Shown here in pieces: positions 29,133 through 39,735 of a DNA stretch of 64,000 nt (its first letter is position 1; each line of letters starts with the position of its first letter). Both the position numbers and the translations under genes were made by a program. This DNA is from Segnochrobactrum spirostomi. GTDB lineage: Bacteria; Pseudomonadota; Alphaproteobacteria; Rhizobiales; Segnochrobactraceae. The stretch covers positions 3,086,501 to 3,150,500 of the forward strand of contig NZ_VWNA01000001.1 of assembly GCF_009600605.1 (NCBI RefSeq), written 5' to 3'. The notes below the pieces were generated by a model. That model saw only the letters and a program-made list of their open reading frames with translations. It was not told the origin of the DNA and made no database searches.

Positions 29133-29393
29133 ATGCCGAAACGCGTGCTGCAGGGCGTCGTCGTCAGCGACAAGAACGACAAGACCGTCGTGGTGAAGGT
29201 GGAGCGTCGCTTCACCCATCCGCTGCTGAAGAAGACGGTCCGCCGTTCGAAGAAGTATCAGGCTCACGACGAGGCCAACACCTACAAGATCGGCGATACC
29301 GTGCTGATCGAGGAAGGCCGGCCGATGTCGAAGCTGAAGCGTTGGGTCGTGGTCGGCGCTGTGTCGCCGGCCGGTGAAGTTGTGGCGGGCTGA
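29133..29393 (+). CDS. rpsQ: 30S ribosomal protein S17
   Basis: 86 residues, an OB-fold primary binder of the 16S 5' domain. It starts [20 protein letters not shown] and contains a typical [10 protein letters not shown] segment. A GGAGG site lies directly upstream. 75 nt separate it from rplN. Confidence 0.97.
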   Translation: MPKRVLQGVVVSDKNDKTVVVKVERRFTHPLLKKTVRRSKKYQAHDEANTYKIGDTVLIEEGRPMSKLKRWVVVGAVSPAGEVVAG

Positions 29394-29468
29394 TCCGCGA
29401 ACATTGAGTGACGGCACCGACGGCTTCGCCGCGGTGCAGGCGCAAGAACGAGATCAAGGCGGCCAGTC

Positions 29469-29837
29469 ATGATTCAGATGCAGACTAACCTCGATGTGGC
29501 GGACAATTCCGGCGCCCGTCGTGTCATGTGCATCAAGGTGCTCGGCGGCTCCAAGCGGAAATACGCCTCGGTCGGCGACGTCATCGTCGTCTCGATCAAG
29601 GAGGCCAATCCGCGCGGACGCGTCAAGAAGGGTGATGTGATGAAGGCCGTCGTCGTGCGCACGGCCAAGGACATCCGTCGCCCGGACGGCTCCGTCATCC
29701 GGTTCGACCGGAACGCGGCGGTGCTGATCAACAATCAGAAAGAGCCGATCGGCACCCGTATTTTCGGACCGGTGCCGCGTGAGCTGCGCGCGAAGAACCA
29801 CATGAAGATTATTTCGCTTGCGCCCGAGGTGTTGTGA
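29469..29837 (+). CDS. rplN: 50S ribosomal protein L14
   Basis: 122 residues, full length, starting [20 protein letters not shown]. It forms part of intersubunit bridges and the binding site of the silencing factor RsfS. The stop overlaps the rplX start as TGATG. Confidence 0.98.
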   Translation: MIQMQTNLDVADNSGARRVMCIKVLGGSKRKYASVGDVIVVSIKEANPRGRVKKGDVMKAVVVRTAKDIRRPDGSVIRFDRNAAVLINNQKEPIGTRIFGPVPRELRAKNHMKIISLAPEVL

Positions 29838-30154
29838 TGGCCGCGAAAATCAAGAAAGGCGACAAGGTCGTCGTCCTCGCCGGTCGTGACAAGGGTCGCA
29901 CGGGCGAAGTGCTCGAAGTGCAGCCGGCCGAGGAGCGGGCGCTTGTCAGTGGCGTGAACATGGTTCGCCGCCACCAGAAGCAGACCGCGAAGGAAGAGGG
30001 CGGGATCATCGCCAAAGAGGCGCCGATCCACCTGTCCAACCTGGCGGCGGCGGATCCGAAGGACGGCAAGCCGACCCGCGTCGGTTTCCGCGTCCTCGAC
30101 GACGGCAGCAAGGTGCGCGTCGCGAAGCGTTCGGGAGAGAAGATCGATGGCTGA
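29837..30154 (+). CDS. rplX: 50S ribosomal protein L24
   Basis: 105 residues. KOW-fold assembly-initiator protein. The ATG at 29837 (TGATG overlap with the rplN stop) was preferred to the GTG one codon earlier. It starts [20 protein letters not shown]. The last 8 nt overlap rplE. Confidence 0.96.
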   Translation: MAAKIKKGDKVVVLAGRDKGRTGEVLEVQPAEERALVSGVNMVRRHQKQTAKEEGGIIAKEAPIHLSNLAAADPKDGKPTRVGFRVLDDGSKVRVAKRSGEKIDG

Positions 30155-30704
30155 GGCGACTTACGAGCCCCGGCTCCAGGCTCACTACCGGGATGTGGTG
30201 CGTCCGAAGCTCATCGAAGAGTTCGGCTACGCGAATCCGATGCAGGTTCCGGCGATCGACAAGGTCGTGCTGAACATGGGCGTCGGCGAGTCGACCGGCG
30301 ATTCCAAGAAGGCCTCGGTTGCGGCGGGCGATCTCGCCAAGATTGCCGGCCAGAAGCCGGTCATCACCCGCGCGCGGCTTTCGATCGCGACCTTCAAGGT
30401 CCGCGAGAACATGCCGATCGGCGCGAAGGTGACCCTTCGCCGCGCCCGGATGTACGAGTTCGTCGACCGCCTCGTCACGATCGCGCTGCCGCGCGTCCGC
30501 GACTTCCGCGGCCTGAATCCGAAGAGCTTCGATGGCCGTGGCAACTATGCCATGGGCATCAAGGAGCACATCATTTTCCCGGAGATCGATTACGACAAGA
30601 TCGATCAGGTCTGGGGCATGGACGTCATCGTCTGCACGACGGCGAAGACGGACGACGAAGCGCGGGCTCTGCTGCGCGCGTTCAACTTCCCGTTCCGGCA
30701 GTGA
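30147..30704 (+). CDS. rplE: 50S ribosomal protein L5
   Basis: 185 residues. It binds 5S rRNA and contacts P-site tRNA. Landmarks are [15 protein letters not shown] and [20 protein letters not shown]. The start overlaps the end of rplX by 8 nt, so translation is probably coupled. Confidence 0.98.
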   Translation: MAEATYEPRLQAHYRDVVRPKLIEEFGYANPMQVPAIDKVVLNMGVGESTGDSKKASVAAGDLAKIAGQKPVITRARLSIATFKVRENMPIGAKVTLRRARMYEFVDRLVTIALPRVRDFRGLNPKSFDGRGNYAMGIKEHIIFPEIDYDKIDQVWGMDVIVCTTAKTDDEARALLRAFNFPFRQ

Positions 30705-30727
30705 TCGGGCGTCGCGAGGTTTGACCG

Positions 30728-31033
30728 ATGGCTAAGAAGAGCTCGATCGAGACCAATAACCGCCGGGCCCGGCTCGCCAAGAAGCACGCCGCGAAGCGCG
30801 CGCGCCTCAAGGCTGTGACGCAGGATCAATCCCTGCCGATCGAAGAGCGGTTCCAGGCGACCCTGAAGCTGGCCGAAATGCCCCGCAATTCGGCGAAGAT
30901 CCGTGTGCGCAACCGGTGTGAAGTCACCGGCCGTCCGCGGGCTTATTATCGGAAGCTCAAGATGTCGCGCGTTGCGCTACGCGAACTCGGCGGCCTCGGG
31001 CTCGTTCCGGGTCTCGTGAAGTCGAGCTGGTAA
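30728..31033 (+). CDS. rpsN: 30S ribosomal protein S14 (zinc-free type)
   Basis: 101 residues. This is the long form without the CxxC zinc ribbon. The C-terminal motif [21 protein letters not shown] is present. It lies in the 30S head with S10 and S19. Confidence 0.97.
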   Translation: MAKKSSIETNNRRARLAKKHAAKRARLKAVTQDQSLPIEERFQATLKLAEMPRNSAKIRVRNRCEVTGRPRAYYRKLKMSRVALRELGGLGLVPGLVKSSW

Positions 31034-31045
31034 GGAGGGCGGACC

Positions 31046-31444
31046 ATGAACCTGACCGATCCCCTCGGCGATATGCTCACCCGTATCCGCAACGCGCAGA
31101 TGCGGCGGAAGAGCAAGGTGTCGACCCCGGCCTCGAGCCTCCGCGCTCGCGTGCTCGACGTGCTCGCCTCCGAAGGCTACATCCGCGGCTACGCGGCGGT
31201 GGATTTCGAGGACGGCCGTTCGGAGCTCGAGATCGAGCTGAAATATTACGACGGCGAGCCGGTGATCCGTGAGATCGAGCGCGTCTCGAAGCCGGGCCGC
31301 CGCGTTTATGCCTCGGTGAAGGCGCTGCCGCGCGTGGCGAACGGCCTCGGCCTGTCGATCCTGTCGACGCCGAAGGGCGTGATGGCCGACCACGACGCCC
31401 GTGAGAACAACGTTGGTGGCGAGGTCCTCTGCCGCGTCTTCTGA
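31046..31444 (+). CDS. rpsH: 30S ribosomal protein S8
   Basis: 132 residues, starting [18 protein letters not shown] and ending in the typical [12 protein letters not shown]. Primary binder of 16S helix 21 and known repressor of the spc operon in enteric bacteria. No operator assigned here. Confidence 0.98.
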   Translation: MNLTDPLGDMLTRIRNAQMRRKSKVSTPASSLRARVLDVLASEGYIRGYAAVDFEDGRSELEIELKYYDGEPVIREIERVSKPGRRVYASVKALPRVANGLGLSILSTPKGVMADHDARENNVGGEVLCRVF

Positions 31445-31488
31445 CGCGGCGGGGTCTTGCGCCGGATTAAGAATTTGGTAGGTGAGCG

Positions 31489-32022
31489 ATGTCGCGGATT
31501 GGCAAGAAGCCTGTTGCGATTCCGAGCGGGATCACGGCGACCGTCGACGGGCAGACCGTTTCGGTGAAGGGCCCGAAGGGTGCCCTGTCCTTTGCGGTGC
31601 ATGATCTCGTCTCGGTCGAGAATACTGCGGATGGCATCAGTGTTCAGCCGCGCGACGAGTCGAAGAAGGCTCGGTCCCTGTGGGGCATGTCGCGCACCAT
31701 GGTTTCGAACCTGGTCGTCGGCGTGAGCAAGGGTTTCGAGCGCAAGCTCGATATTACCGGCGTCGGCTACAAGGCCGCCGTGCAGGGTAAGAAGCTGAAC
31801 CTGTCGCTCGGCTACAGCCACGACGTGGTCTACGATATCCCCGAGGGTATCACGATCGCCTGCGCTAAGCCGACGGAGATCCTGGTGTCCGGCATCGACC
31901 GTCAGAAGGTCGGCCAGGTCGCCGCGGAGATCCGCGAGTTCCGCGGTCCGGAGCCCTACAAGGGCAAGGGCGTGCGGTATTCGGACGAGTTCATCGTCCG
32001 CAAGGAAGGCAAGAAGAAGTAA
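31489..32022 (+). CDS. rplF: 50S ribosomal protein L6
   Basis: 177 residues with the duplicated L6 fold. It starts [15 protein letters not shown]; the C-terminal signature [20 protein letters not shown] supports the factor-binding site. rplR follows after 12 nt. Confidence 0.98.
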   Translation: MSRIGKKPVAIPSGITATVDGQTVSVKGPKGALSFAVHDLVSVENTADGISVQPRDESKKARSLWGMSRTMVSNLVVGVSKGFERKLDITGVGYKAAVQGKKLNLSLGYSHDVVYDIPEGITIACAKPTEILVSGIDRQKVGQVAAEIREFRGPEPYKGKGVRYSDEFIVRKEGKKK

Positions 32023-32034
32023 CGGGTGGCAGCG

Positions 32035-32397
32035 ATGGCGAAAAATCTCAGCTCACTGGAGCGTCGCCGCGCCCGCGTGCGGCGTGCGATCAAGGCGGCG
32101 GCGAACGGTCGTCCCCGGCTCAGCGTGTTTCGCTCGTCGAAGCACATCTATGCTCAGGTCATCGACGACGGCGAGGGCGTGACGCTCGTTGCGGCGTCCT
32201 CGATCGAAAAGGACCTGCGCGACGGTCTGAAGACCGGTGCCGACATCGGCGCGGCCCAGACGGTCGGCAAGTTGATTGCCGAGCGCGCGGTTGCGGCCGG
32301 CATCACGCAGGTCGTGTTCGATCGCGGCAGCTACATCTATCATGGGCGCGTCAAGGCGCTCGCCGATGCCGCCCGCGAGGGTGGGCTCGACTTCTGA
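32035..32397 (+). CDS. rplR: 50S ribosomal protein L18
   Basis: 120 residues from the ATG at 32035. An in-frame GTG at 32026 would add three residues, but the shorter form matches the family length. 5S rRNA binder. Landmark [20 protein letters not shown]. Confidence 0.95.
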   Translation: MAKNLSSLERRRARVRRAIKAAANGRPRLSVFRSSKHIYAQVIDDGEGVTLVAASSIEKDLRDGLKTGADIGAAQTVGKLIAERAVAAGITQVVFDRGSYIYHGRVKALADAAREGGLDF

Positions 32398-32461
32398 CGG
32401 ATCTTGAGCCGTTGCGGCCCCGATATGCGGGTCGGTCCGGCAGGAACTGAGGGTTAAGGAC

Positions 32462-33028
32462 ATGGCTCGAGAGCGGGATCGGGATCGCGAACGGGAAGAG
32501 CGCGACAGCGAATTCGTCGACAAGCTCGTTCACATCAACCGCGTCGCCAAGGTTGTGAAGGGTGGCCGGCGTTTCGGCTTCGCTGCGCTCGTCGTCGTCG
32601 GTGACCAGAAGGGTCGCGTCGGCTTCGGTCACGGCAAGGCTCGCGAAGTGCCGGAGGCGATCCGCAAGGCCACGGATGCTGCCAAGCGCAGCCTGATCCG
32701 CGTGCCGCTGCGCGAAGGCCGCACGCTGCATCATGACGTGCAGGGCCGTCACGGCGCCGGTCGCGTGATCCTGCGCGCCGCGCCGGCCGGTACCGGCATC
32801 ATCGCCGGCGGCCCGATGCGCGCCGTGTTCGAGACGCTGGGTGTGCAGGACGTCGTGGCGAAGTCGCTCGGCTCCTCCAACCCGTACAACATGGTGCGTG
32901 CGACCTTCGATGCGTTGAAGCACGAGGACAGCCCGCGCTCGGTCGCCGCACGCCGCGGCATCAAAGTCTCGTCGCTGCAGGCTCGCCGCCGCGACGTCGA
33001 CGCGGATGCGGTCGCTGCCGAGGCGTAA
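32462..33028 (+). CDS. rpsE: 30S ribosomal protein S5
   Basis: 188 residues. It contributes to decoding accuracy and the mRNA entry helicase. The N-terminal tail is unusually rich in Arg, Asp and Glu (repeated RDRDRE-like residues 2-16), as in many alphaproteobacteria. Domains with [20 protein letters not shown] and [12 protein letters not shown] follow. Confidence 0.97.
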   Translation: MARERDRDREREERDSEFVDKLVHINRVAKVVKGGRRFGFAALVVVGDQKGRVGFGHGKAREVPEAIRKATDAAKRSLIRVPLREGRTLHHDVQGRHGAGRVILRAAPAGTGIIAGGPMRAVFETLGVQDVVAKSLGSSNPYNMVRATFDALKHEDSPRSVAARRGIKVSSLQARRRDVDADAVAAEA

Positions 33029-33067
33029 GCCCCGGCCGCGCCCACGCAAGTTGCGGGAATTCATTCG

Positions 33068-33262
33068 ATGACTCAGAGCCAGAAGATGGTCACGGTCGAG
33101 CAGACCGGCAGCCCGATCCGCCGGTCCGACGACCAGCGTGCGACGCTCATCGGCCTCGGCCTCAACAAGCTGCATCGTCGCCGTACGCTCGCGGATACTC
33201 CGCAGGTGCGCGGCATGATCGCCAAGGTTGCCCACCTCGTCCGCGTCGTGGACGAGGCGTGA
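33068..33262 (+). CDS. rpmD: 50S ribosomal protein L30
   Basis: 64 residues, complete. The core [20 protein letters not shown] is typical. It lies between rpsE and rplO, the usual place in the spc operon. Confidence 0.96.
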   Translation: MTQSQKMVTVEQTGSPIRRSDDQRATLIGLGLNKLHRRRTLADTPQVRGMIAKVAHLVRVVDEA

Positions 33263-33279
33263 TCCCAGGAGTTCGATCC

Positions 33280-33768
33280 ATGAAACTCAACGAGATCCGG
33301 GACAATCCGGGCGCCACGAAGGAGCGCATGCGCGTCGGTCGCGGCATCGGCTCCGGCAAGGGCAAGACCGCCGGCCGCGGCGTGAAGGGACAGAAGTCCC
33401 GCACCGGCGTCGCGATCAAGGGCTTCGAAGGCGGTCAGATGCCGCTGCATCGTCGCCTGCCGAAGCGCGGCTTCAACAACATCTTCCGCAAGGACTTCAA
33501 CGTGGTCTCGCTCGGCCGCGTGCAGAAGGCGATCGATGCCGGCCTGCTCGATGCGGGTGCGGTGGTCGATGCGGCTGCTCTCAAGGCGGCTGGCGTTCTG
33601 AAGCGTCTGCGCGACGGCGTGCGCCTCCTCGCCGACGGCGAGCTGACCCAGGCGGTCAAGTTCGAGGTCGAGGGTGCGTCTGCCACGGCCATCGCCGCGG
33701 TCGAAAAAGCCGGTGGTGCGGTCGTCGTGAAGGCCGTTAAGGCCGCCGACGAGGCCTCCGCCTCTTAA
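33280..33768 (+). CDS. rplO: 50S ribosomal protein L15
   Basis: 162 residues from the ATG at 33280, with CAGGAG 8 nt upstream. The frame is open seven codons further, but those overlap the rpmD stop region and are not family-like. It starts [20 protein letters not shown]; the N-terminal tail reaches into the large subunit. Confidence 0.96.
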   Translation: MKLNEIRDNPGATKERMRVGRGIGSGKGKTAGRGVKGQKSRTGVAIKGFEGGQMPLHRRLPKRGFNNIFRKDFNVVSLGRVQKAIDAGLLDAGAVVDAAALKAAGVLKRLRDGVRLLADGELTQAVKFEVEGASATAIAAVEKAGGAVVVKAVKAADEASAS

Positions 33769-33957
33769 GTCGTGGCGGGGCGTGCCTATATTGAGGCCGT
33801 CGCCGAGGCACGGCTTCAGGGCCGCCGGGACAAGGCTTCACGCGGCGCCGCGCGCGCCGCAGGCGACGTCCAGGAGATCGGCCCGATCGCGGGAGACCGC
33901 GACCGGGCTTCCGCGCGCTTAAGGTGCGCTGGTCAAGGATCAGAGCGGTAGCGGACG

Positions 33958-35289
33958 ATGGCTTCGGCAGCGGAACAACTCGCGGCGAATTTGAACTTCT
34001 CGGCCTTCGCGAAGGCCGAGGATCTGAAAAAGCGGATTTGGTTCACGCTCGGCGCGCTGCTGGTCTACCGGCTCGGCACCTACATCCCGATGCCGGGCAT
34101 CAATCCCGATGCCCTCGCCCAGGCCTTCTCGGGCGCGCAGAAGGGCATCCTCGGGCTCTTCAACATGTTCGCCGGCGGTGCCGTCGGCCGCATGGCGATC
34201 TTTGCCCTCGGCATCATGCCGTACATTTCGTCTTCCATCATCGTTCAGCTCCTGACGACGGTCATCCCGTCGCTCGAGACGCTGAAGAAGGAAGGCGAAC
34301 AGGGTCGCAAGATCATCAACCAGTACACCCGCTATCTGACGGTGATTCTGGCGGTGGTGCAGGCCTACTCGATCGCGGTCGGCCTCGAGGCGGCGACGAA
34401 CGTCGTCATGGAGCCGGGCTGGTTCTTCCGCTTCACCACCACGGTGACGCTGACCGGCGGCACGATGTTCCTGATGTGGGTCGGTGAGCAGATCACCGCC
34501 CGTGGCATCGGCAACGGCACCTCGCTCATCATCTTCGCTGGCATCGTGGCCGGCCTGCCGACGGCGCTCGCCGGCACCCTCGAACTCGGCCGCCAAGGCG
34601 CGCTCTCGACGGGCGTCATCCTCGGCGTGATGGTCGTGGTCGTCGCCGTGATCGCCTTCATCGTGTTCATGGAGCGTGCCCAGCGCAGGCTCCTGATCCA
34701 GTACCCGAAGCGACAGGTCGGCAACCGCATCTTCCAGGGCGAATCCTCGCACCTGCCGCTGAAGCTCAACACCTCGGGCGTGATCCCGCCGATCTTCGCG
34801 TCCTCGCTGCTCCTGATCCCGGCGACGCTGTCGAGCTTCGCGGCGAGCCAGAATATCGGCTGGTTGTCGACGATGACGGCCATGCTCGGCCACGGACAGC
34901 CGCTCTACATGGCGCTCTATGCGGCGCTGATCGTGTTCTTCGCCTTCTTCTACACGGCGATCGTCTTCAATCCCCAGGAGACGGCCGACAATCTGAAGAA
35001 GCACGGCGGTTTCATCCCGGGTATCCGTCCGGGCGAGCGCACCGCGCAATATATCGATACCGTCCTGACTCGCATCACGGTGATCGGCGCGGGCTATCTG
35101 GTGCTCGTCTGTCTGCTGCCGGAGTTTCTGATCTCGGCCACCGGTGTGCCGTTCTATCTCGGCGGTACCTCGCTCCTGATCGTGGTCAGTGTCACCATGG
35201 ACACTGTGTCCCAGATACAGGGGCACCTTCTTGCCCATCAATATGAGGGCCTCGTGAAGAAGGCCAAGCTCGGGGGTAAGCGCCGATGA
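33958..35289 (+). CDS. secY: Preprotein translocase subunit SecY
   Basis: 443 residues with ten membrane spans, the pore of the SecYEG channel. Landmarks are [13 protein letters not shown] at the first span, [20 protein letters not shown] in the lateral gate, and a C-terminal cytosolic tail. 189 nt separate it from rplO. The stop overlaps adk as ATGA. Confidence 0.98.
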   Translation: MASAAEQLAANLNFSAFAKAEDLKKRIWFTLGALLVYRLGTYIPMPGINPDALAQAFSGAQKGILGLFNMFAGGAVGRMAIFALGIMPYISSSIIVQLLTTVIPSLETLKKEGEQGRKIINQYTRYLTVILAVVQAYSIAVGLEAATNVVMEPGWFFRFTTTVTLTGGTMFLMWVGEQITARGIGNGTSLIIFAGIVAGLPTALAGTLELGRQGALSTGVILGVMVVVVAVIAFIVFMERAQRRLLIQYPKRQVGNRIFQGESSHLPLKLNTSGVIPPIFASSLLLIPATLSSFAASQNIGWLSTMTAMLGHGQPLYMALYAALIVFFAFFYTAIVFNPQETADNLKKHGGFIPGIRPGERTAQYIDTVLTRITVIGAGYLVLVCLLPEFLISATGVPFYLGGTSLLIVVSVTMDTVSQIQGHLLAHQYEGLVKKAKLGGKRR

Positions 35290-35867
35290 GACTGATCCTG
35301 CTGGGCCCGCCGGGTGCGGGCAAGGGCACCCAGGCGCAGCGCCTGGTCGAGCGGCACGGCATCGTGCAGCTCTCCACCGGTGACATGCTCCGCGCTGCGG
35401 TGCGCGAGGGCACGCCGATCGGCCTCAGGGCCAAGGAATTGATGGACCGGGGCGACCTGGTCCCGGACGAGGTGGTGGCGCAGATCGTCGCCGACCGCGT
35501 CGAGGCGCCGGACTGCGTGCGCGGTTTCATTCTCGACGGTTTCCCGCGCACCGAGCGTCAGGCGGAGCTGCTTGAAGAGATCCTGGCCTCGAAGGGGCTC
35601 AAGATCGATGTCGTCATCGAGCTCGTTGTTGACGAATCGGCCCTGCTCGGCCGGATCGAGAAGCGCGCGCGCGAATCGGCCGGCAACGCCCGTGCCGACG
35701 ACACGCCCGAGGCCCTGAAGAAGCGGCTCGACGTCTATCGCGCCCAGACCGCGCCGTTGTCGGCGCATTATGAGCGCATCGGCCTTCTGAAGAAGATCGA
35801 TGGCATGGCCGCGATGGACGAAGTGACGGCGGCAGTCGAAGAGGCGATCGCCGAATCCGTGGCCTGA
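35286..35867 (+). CDS. adk: Adenylate kinase
   Basis: 193 residues; interconverts ATP + AMP and 2 ADP. P-loop [12 protein letters not shown] at residues 7-18, AMP-binding [12 protein letters not shown] near residue 80. This is the short-lid form: it lacks the zinc or extended LID domain of the 214-residue enzymes, and the lid reads [20 protein letters not shown]. Coupled to secY by ATGA, a conserved pairing. Confidence 0.97.
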   Translation: MRLILLGPPGAGKGTQAQRLVERHGIVQLSTGDMLRAAVREGTPIGLRAKELMDRGDLVPDEVVAQIVADRVEAPDCVRGFILDGFPRTERQAELLEEILASKGLKIDVVIELVVDESALLGRIEKRARESAGNARADDTPEALKKRLDVYRAQTAPLSAHYERIGLLKKIDGMAAMDEVTAAVEEAIAESVA

Positions 35868-35898
35868 GCCGCGGCTTTAAGAATCTCGATCGCGCGGG

Positions 35899-35928
35899 TT
35901 GACGGCGCCCCGCGCGATCCGGTAATGA
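35899..35928 (+). promoter_or_regulatory. Possible promoter in the adk-rpsM gap
   Basis: TTGACG (35899-35904), an 18-nt spacer and TAATGA (35923-35928). It lies in the 269-nt gap after adk, where an internal promoter for rpsM-rpsK-rpoA-rplQ would be useful. Only the -35 is convincing. Confidence 0.35.
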
Positions 35929-36136
35929 ACGGCACCATTTCGCAATCGATGGGCGATCGGTGCCGGTAGCCGAAAGGTTAACGGAACCGGTCGCTGTGCC
36001 TTTGTGGCCTAGGGTTATTTTTCCCGGGGTGGCAAGGCGGCGGCGGCCTTATCGAGCGACCAGACCGGGCGATTGACATGCGCCGGCGGTGACAAAGCCG
36101 AACCCCCGAGCGGGTGAGGCCCAAGGAGATAGAAGC

Positions 36137-36505
36137 GTGGCCCGTATCGCAGGCGTCAACATCCCGACCAACAAGCGCGTCCTGATCGCGCTGCAGTACA
36201 TCCACGGCATCGGCCCGGCGAAGGCGCAGGAGCTCATCGACAAGGTGGGCATCGCGCCGCAGCGTCGCGTCAACGAGCTCAGCGACGCGGAAGTGATTCA
36301 GATCCGCGAGGCGATCGATCGCGATTATATCGTCGAAGGCGATCTGCGCCGCGAAGTCGCAATGAACATCAAGCGGCTCATGGACCTCGGCTGCTATCGC
36401 GGCCTGCGTCACCGCCGCGGTCTGCCGGTGCGTGGTCAGCGCACGCACACCAACGCGCGCACCCGCAAGGGTCCCGCGAAGGCGATCGCCGGCAAGAAGA
36501 AGTAA
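36137..36505 (+). CDS. rpsM: 30S ribosomal protein S13
   Basis: 122 residues from the GTG at 36137, decided by an AAGGAG ribosome site at 36123-36128. The N-terminus then reads [20 protein letters not shown], the family form; the open frame further up is not. It forms bridges to the large subunit and contacts P-site tRNA. Confidence 0.97.
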   Translation: MARIAGVNIPTNKRVLIALQYIHGIGPAKAQELIDKVGIAPQRRVNELSDAEVIQIREAIDRDYIVEGDLRREVAMNIKRLMDLGCYRGLRHRRGLPVRGQRTHTNARTRKGPAKAIAGKKK

Positions 36506-36596
36506 TTATTGTCATCCCACGGCGGTGCTGGGGTCGCGCGTCCGCTGGGACGGCGACCGCGGGCTGCCGGCAAAGGCCCTGAAGGAACGATAGATT

Positions 36597-36986
36597 ATGG
36601 CGAAGGAAGCCACGCGCGTTCGGCGTCGCGAGCGCAAGAACATCTCGTCCGGCGTCGCGCACGTGAACGCCTCGTTCAACAACACGATGATCACCATCAC
36701 CGACGCGCAGGGTAACGCGATCTCCTGGTCGTCGGCCGGTGCGATGGGCTTCAAGGGCTCGCGCAAGTCGACCCCCTATGCAGCGCAGGTTGCCGCCGAA
36801 GACGCCGCTCGCAAGGCGTCCGAGCATGGCATGCGCACCATTGAGGTCGAGGTTTGCGGTCCGGGTTCGGGTCGCGAATCGGCGCTGCGTGCGTTGCAGG
36901 CCTCGGGCTTCATGGTGACGTCGATCCGCGACGTGACCCCGATCCCGCACAATGGCTGCCGGCCGCGCAAGCGCCGCCGCGTCTGA
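36597..36986 (+). CDS. rpsK: 30S ribosomal protein S11
   Basis: 129 residues. It forms part of the platform near the mRNA exit. Landmarks are [18 protein letters not shown] and the basic C-terminus [13 protein letters not shown]. Confidence 0.98.
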   Translation: MAKEATRVRRRERKNISSGVAHVNASFNNTMITITDAQGNAISWSSAGAMGFKGSRKSTPYAAQVAAEDAARKASEHGMRTIEVEVCGPGSGRESALRALQASGFMVTSIRDVTPIPHNGCRPRKRRRV

Positions 36987-37149
36987 TACTACGACGACGA
37001 CGCCGAGGCGCCGGGTTGGCCGGCGCCGGGCATCGCGGCATGACGGCGGCTCCCATGCCGTCATACCGCAGATTTCGGACCCCTGGCCGACCCGGGGGCG
37101 GACGGAAGGGCGCGCGACCCTCCGTCCGATGATGTGAAAGGATGCGACC

Positions 37150-38172
37150 GTGACCATCCAGAAGAATTGGCAGGAGCTGATCCGCCCGACCAAGCTCGAC
37201 GTCAAGGTCGGCGGCGATCCGAAGCGTGTCGCGACGGTTGTCGCGGAGCCTCTCGAGCGCGGTTTCGGCCTGACGCTCGGCAATGCGCTGCGCCGCGTGC
37301 TTCTGTCGTCTCTGCAGGGTGCGGCGGTGACCGCCGTGCAGATCGACGGCGTGCTGCATGAGTTCTCTTCGATCGCCGGCGTCCGCGAGGACGTGACCGA
37401 CATCATCCTCAACGTGAAGGAAGTCGCCGTGAAGATGCACGGCGAGGGCCCCAAGCGGATGGTGCTGCGCCGCCAGGGTCCGGGTGCCGTCGTGGCCGCC
37501 GACATCCAGACCGTCGGTGACATCGAGGTGCTGAACCCGGATCTCGTGCTGTGCACCCTCGACGAGGGCGCCGAGATCCGCATGGAATTCACCGTGAACA
37601 CCGGCAAGGGCTACGTCGCGGCCGACCGCAACCGCCCGGAAGACGCGCCGATCGGCCTGATCCCGGTCGACAGCCTCTATTCGCCGGTCAAGAAGGTGTC
37701 CTACCGCGTCGAGAACACCCGTGAGGGCCAGGTCCTCGACTACGACAAGCTGACGCTGTCGGTCGAGACCGACGGTTCGATCACGCCGGACGACGCGGTC
37801 GCCTATGCGGCGCGCATCCTGCAGGATCAGCTCGCCGTGTTCGTGAACTTCGAGGAGCCGCGCCGCGAGGAGCTGCGCGACGACGTTCCGGAGCTCGCCT
37901 TCAATCCGGCGCTGCTCAAGAAGGTCGACGAACTCGAGCTGTCGGTCCGCTCGGCGAACTGCCTGAAGAACGACAACATCGTCTATATCGGCGATCTGAT
38001 CCAGAAGACCGAGGCGGAGATGCTCCGCACCCCGAACTTCGGACGCAAGTCGCTCAACGAGATCAAGGAAGTTCTCGCGCAGATGGGCCTGCACCTCGGC
38101 ATGGAAGTGCCGAACTGGCCGCCCGAGAACATCGAAGAGCTCGCGAAGCGCTACGAGGATCACCACTACTGA
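37150..38172 (+). CDS. rpoA: DNA-directed RNA polymerase subunit alpha
   Basis: 340 residues from a GTG. The N-terminal domain (1-235) dimerises and nucleates enzyme assembly (LEPRGFG-type turn [20 protein letters not shown]). The C-terminal domain (about 255-330) binds UP elements and activators ([19 protein letters not shown]). It lies between rpsK and rplQ as in nearly all bacteria. Confidence 0.99.
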   Translation: MTIQKNWQELIRPTKLDVKVGGDPKRVATVVAEPLERGFGLTLGNALRRVLLSSLQGAAVTAVQIDGVLHEFSSIAGVREDVTDIILNVKEVAVKMHGEGPKRMVLRRQGPGAVVAADIQTVGDIEVLNPDLVLCTLDEGAEIRMEFTVNTGKGYVAADRNRPEDAPIGLIPVDSLYSPVKKVSYRVENTREGQVLDYDKLTLSVETDGSITPDDAVAYAARILQDQLAVFVNFEEPRREELRDDVPELAFNPALLKKVDELELSVRSANCLKNDNIVYIGDLIQKTEAEMLRTPNFGRKSLNEIKEVLAQMGLHLGMEVPNWPPENIEELAKRYEDHHY

Positions 38173-38290
38173 TCCCGCGGCCGGCCGGTGACGGCCGGCG
38201 GCGACGCCCCGGCCCCGGCCGGACCTTTTTTGGAGTAGGGCTCAGGCAGAAGCGCCGCGGCCCGGAACTTGAAGATCGAAGGAGAGGGCC

Positions 38291-38713
38291 ATGCGCCACG
38301 CCAAGAGCGGTCGCAAGCTCGGCCGGGAGACGGCCCACCGCAAGTCGATGTTCGCCAACATGGCGTCGTCGCTCATCGAGCACGAGCAGATCGTGACCAC
38401 GCTGCCGAAGGCGAAGGACCTGCGTCCGATCGTCGAGAAGCTGATCACGCTCGGCAAGCGCGGCGATCTGCACGCCCGCCGTCAGGCGATCTCCGAGCTG
38501 CGCGACCTCAAGAGCGTGCGCAAGCTGTTCGAGACCCTCGCTCCCCGTTACAAGGAGCGTCAGGGTGGCTACACCCGCGTCCTGAAGGCGGGCTTCCGCT
38601 ACGGTGACGGCGCCGCCGTCGCCGTCATTGAGCTCGTCGATCGCGATCCGGCCGCCAAGGGCGCCGCCGACCGCGCCCGCGCCGAGGCGGAAGCCGAGAC
38701 CGCCGCGGCCTGA
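38291..38713 (+). CDS. rplQ: 50S ribosomal protein L17
   Basis: 140 residues, starting [20 protein letters not shown]. The Ala/Glu-rich tail after residue 120 is usual in this class. Last gene of the ribosomal superoperon; a textbook terminator follows at 38770. Confidence 0.98.
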   Translation: MRHAKSGRKLGRETAHRKSMFANMASSLIEHEQIVTTLPKAKDLRPIVEKLITLGKRGDLHARRQAISELRDLKSVRKLFETLAPRYKERQGGYTRVLKAGFRYGDGAAVAVIELVDRDPAAKGAADRARAEAEAETAAA

Positions 38714-38769
38714 TCTTCGCGGGCGGCCAGCCTCCTTGGGGCGCCGCACGTCGTTCGACGGTGATCTTG

Positions 38770-38798
38770 AAAAGGCGGCTTCGGCCGCCTTTTCTTTT
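38770..38798 (+). terminator. Rho-independent terminator after rplQ
   Basis: Perfect 10-bp stem (38770-38779 with 38784-38793) closed by a TTCG tetraloop and followed by CTTTT. It ends the str-S10-spc-alpha supercluster. Confidence 0.93.
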
Positions 38799-38866
38799 CG
38801 TGCAATGCTTCCTTCGCGCGATCCCGCGGGCCGCGCGGCCCGCCCGACCGACGGTGCCGTACACCC

Positions 38867-39499
38867 ATGGACATGCCGTCCATCGTCACGATCCTCCTGA
38901 GCTACGGGCTCGTCGGCGTCGCCGCCGTGGCGCTGACGGAGAAGCTCGTGCCGATCGTGCCGTCCTATGTCGTCCTGGTGTTTCTCGGGATGACGGCGGC
39001 GGCGGGTTGGTCCGATCTCGGCCTTGTCGTGCTGGCGACGACGGCTGGGTCCACGGTGGGGGCGCTGATGTGGTACGGGCTTGGCCGGGGGCTCGGTCAC
39101 GACCGCGTGGAGCGCTTCGTGAGCCGCTGGGGCAAGTACGTCCTGCTGCCAGCGAGCCTCTATCGGAAGCTCGGTGAGAGCTATCGCCGCAACCAGTTCT
39201 GGGTGACTCTGACCGGACAGGTGATCCCCACGGTGCGGATCTATCTGCCGCTGCCGGCAGGCGTTCTGGAGCTCGATCCGCGCCCGTTCACGGTGGCGAC
39301 GGCGCTCGGAGCGGCGACCTGGAACGCGCCCTTTCTGCTGCTCGGCTTTCTCTTGCGCGACACCGGTCACGACCCGCTGACGGTCGGCCTCTGGGTCGTC
39401 GTCGGTCTGGTCGTCGGCGAAACGCTGATCCTGTTCAGCGTCCGCGCGCTGTCTCGTGTGCTTGCGAAGCGCCGGCAGGGGTCCGGCGAACGCGGGTGA
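38867..39499 (+). CDS. DedA/VTT-family membrane protein
   Basis: 210 residues with about four to five hydrophobic segments. The motif ALTEKLVPIVPSYVVLVFLG near residues 20-40 and the later TGQVIPTVRIYLPLPAGVLE are DedA (SNARE-associated, VTT) signatures, including the acidic residue and the arginine needed in characterised members. These proteins are implicated in moving undecaprenyl phosphate or other lipids across the membrane; the substrate here is unknown. Two close ATG starts (38867 and 38873) are possible. Confidence 0.85.
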   Translation: MDMPSIVTILLSYGLVGVAAVALTEKLVPIVPSYVVLVFLGMTAAAGWSDLGLVVLATTAGSTVGALMWYGLGRGLGHDRVERFVSRWGKYVLLPASLYRKLGESYRRNQFWVTLTGQVIPTVRIYLPLPAGVLELDPRPFTVATALGAATWNAPFLLLGFLLRDTGHDPLTVGLWVVVGLVVGETLILFSVRALSRVLAKRRQGSGERG

Positions 39500-39528
39500 A
39501 GTCCGCGGGCTCGTGCCAATCGCTCGGC

Positions 39529-39695
39529 CTCCCCTTCCTTCTCCCCGAACGGGGAGAAGGTGCCCCGAAGGGGCGGATGAGGGGACTCTATGTTCGTTAT
39601 TTCAATAGTTTATTTGCAGCGAGAGGGGCCGTTATAACCCCTCATCCGGCGCTTCACCCCTTCCTTCTCCCCGATCGGCAAGAAGGAAGGGGAGG
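39529..39695. repeat. Intergenic inverted-repeat element, copy 1
   Basis: The left arm (about 39529-39584) and right arm (39638-39695) are near reverse complements built on CCTTCTCCCC and CCCCTCATCC blocks, each with its own small hairpin. Between them lies an AT-rich core of about 50 bp, unlike the surroundings. Related arms occur at 52969-53122 and 58360-58543. It has the look of a non-coding miniature element; no transposase is present. It could also terminate transcription from both flanking genes. Confidence 0.75.
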
Positions 39696-39735
39696 CGAGG
39701 CCGATATACGGCACGCCGCCCTGGGACCGTGAGCC

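Noticed and set aside
36073-36095. TTGACA at 36073 as an rpsM promoter
   Set aside because: No acceptable -10 at 16-19 nt; the site at 35899 is somewhat better.
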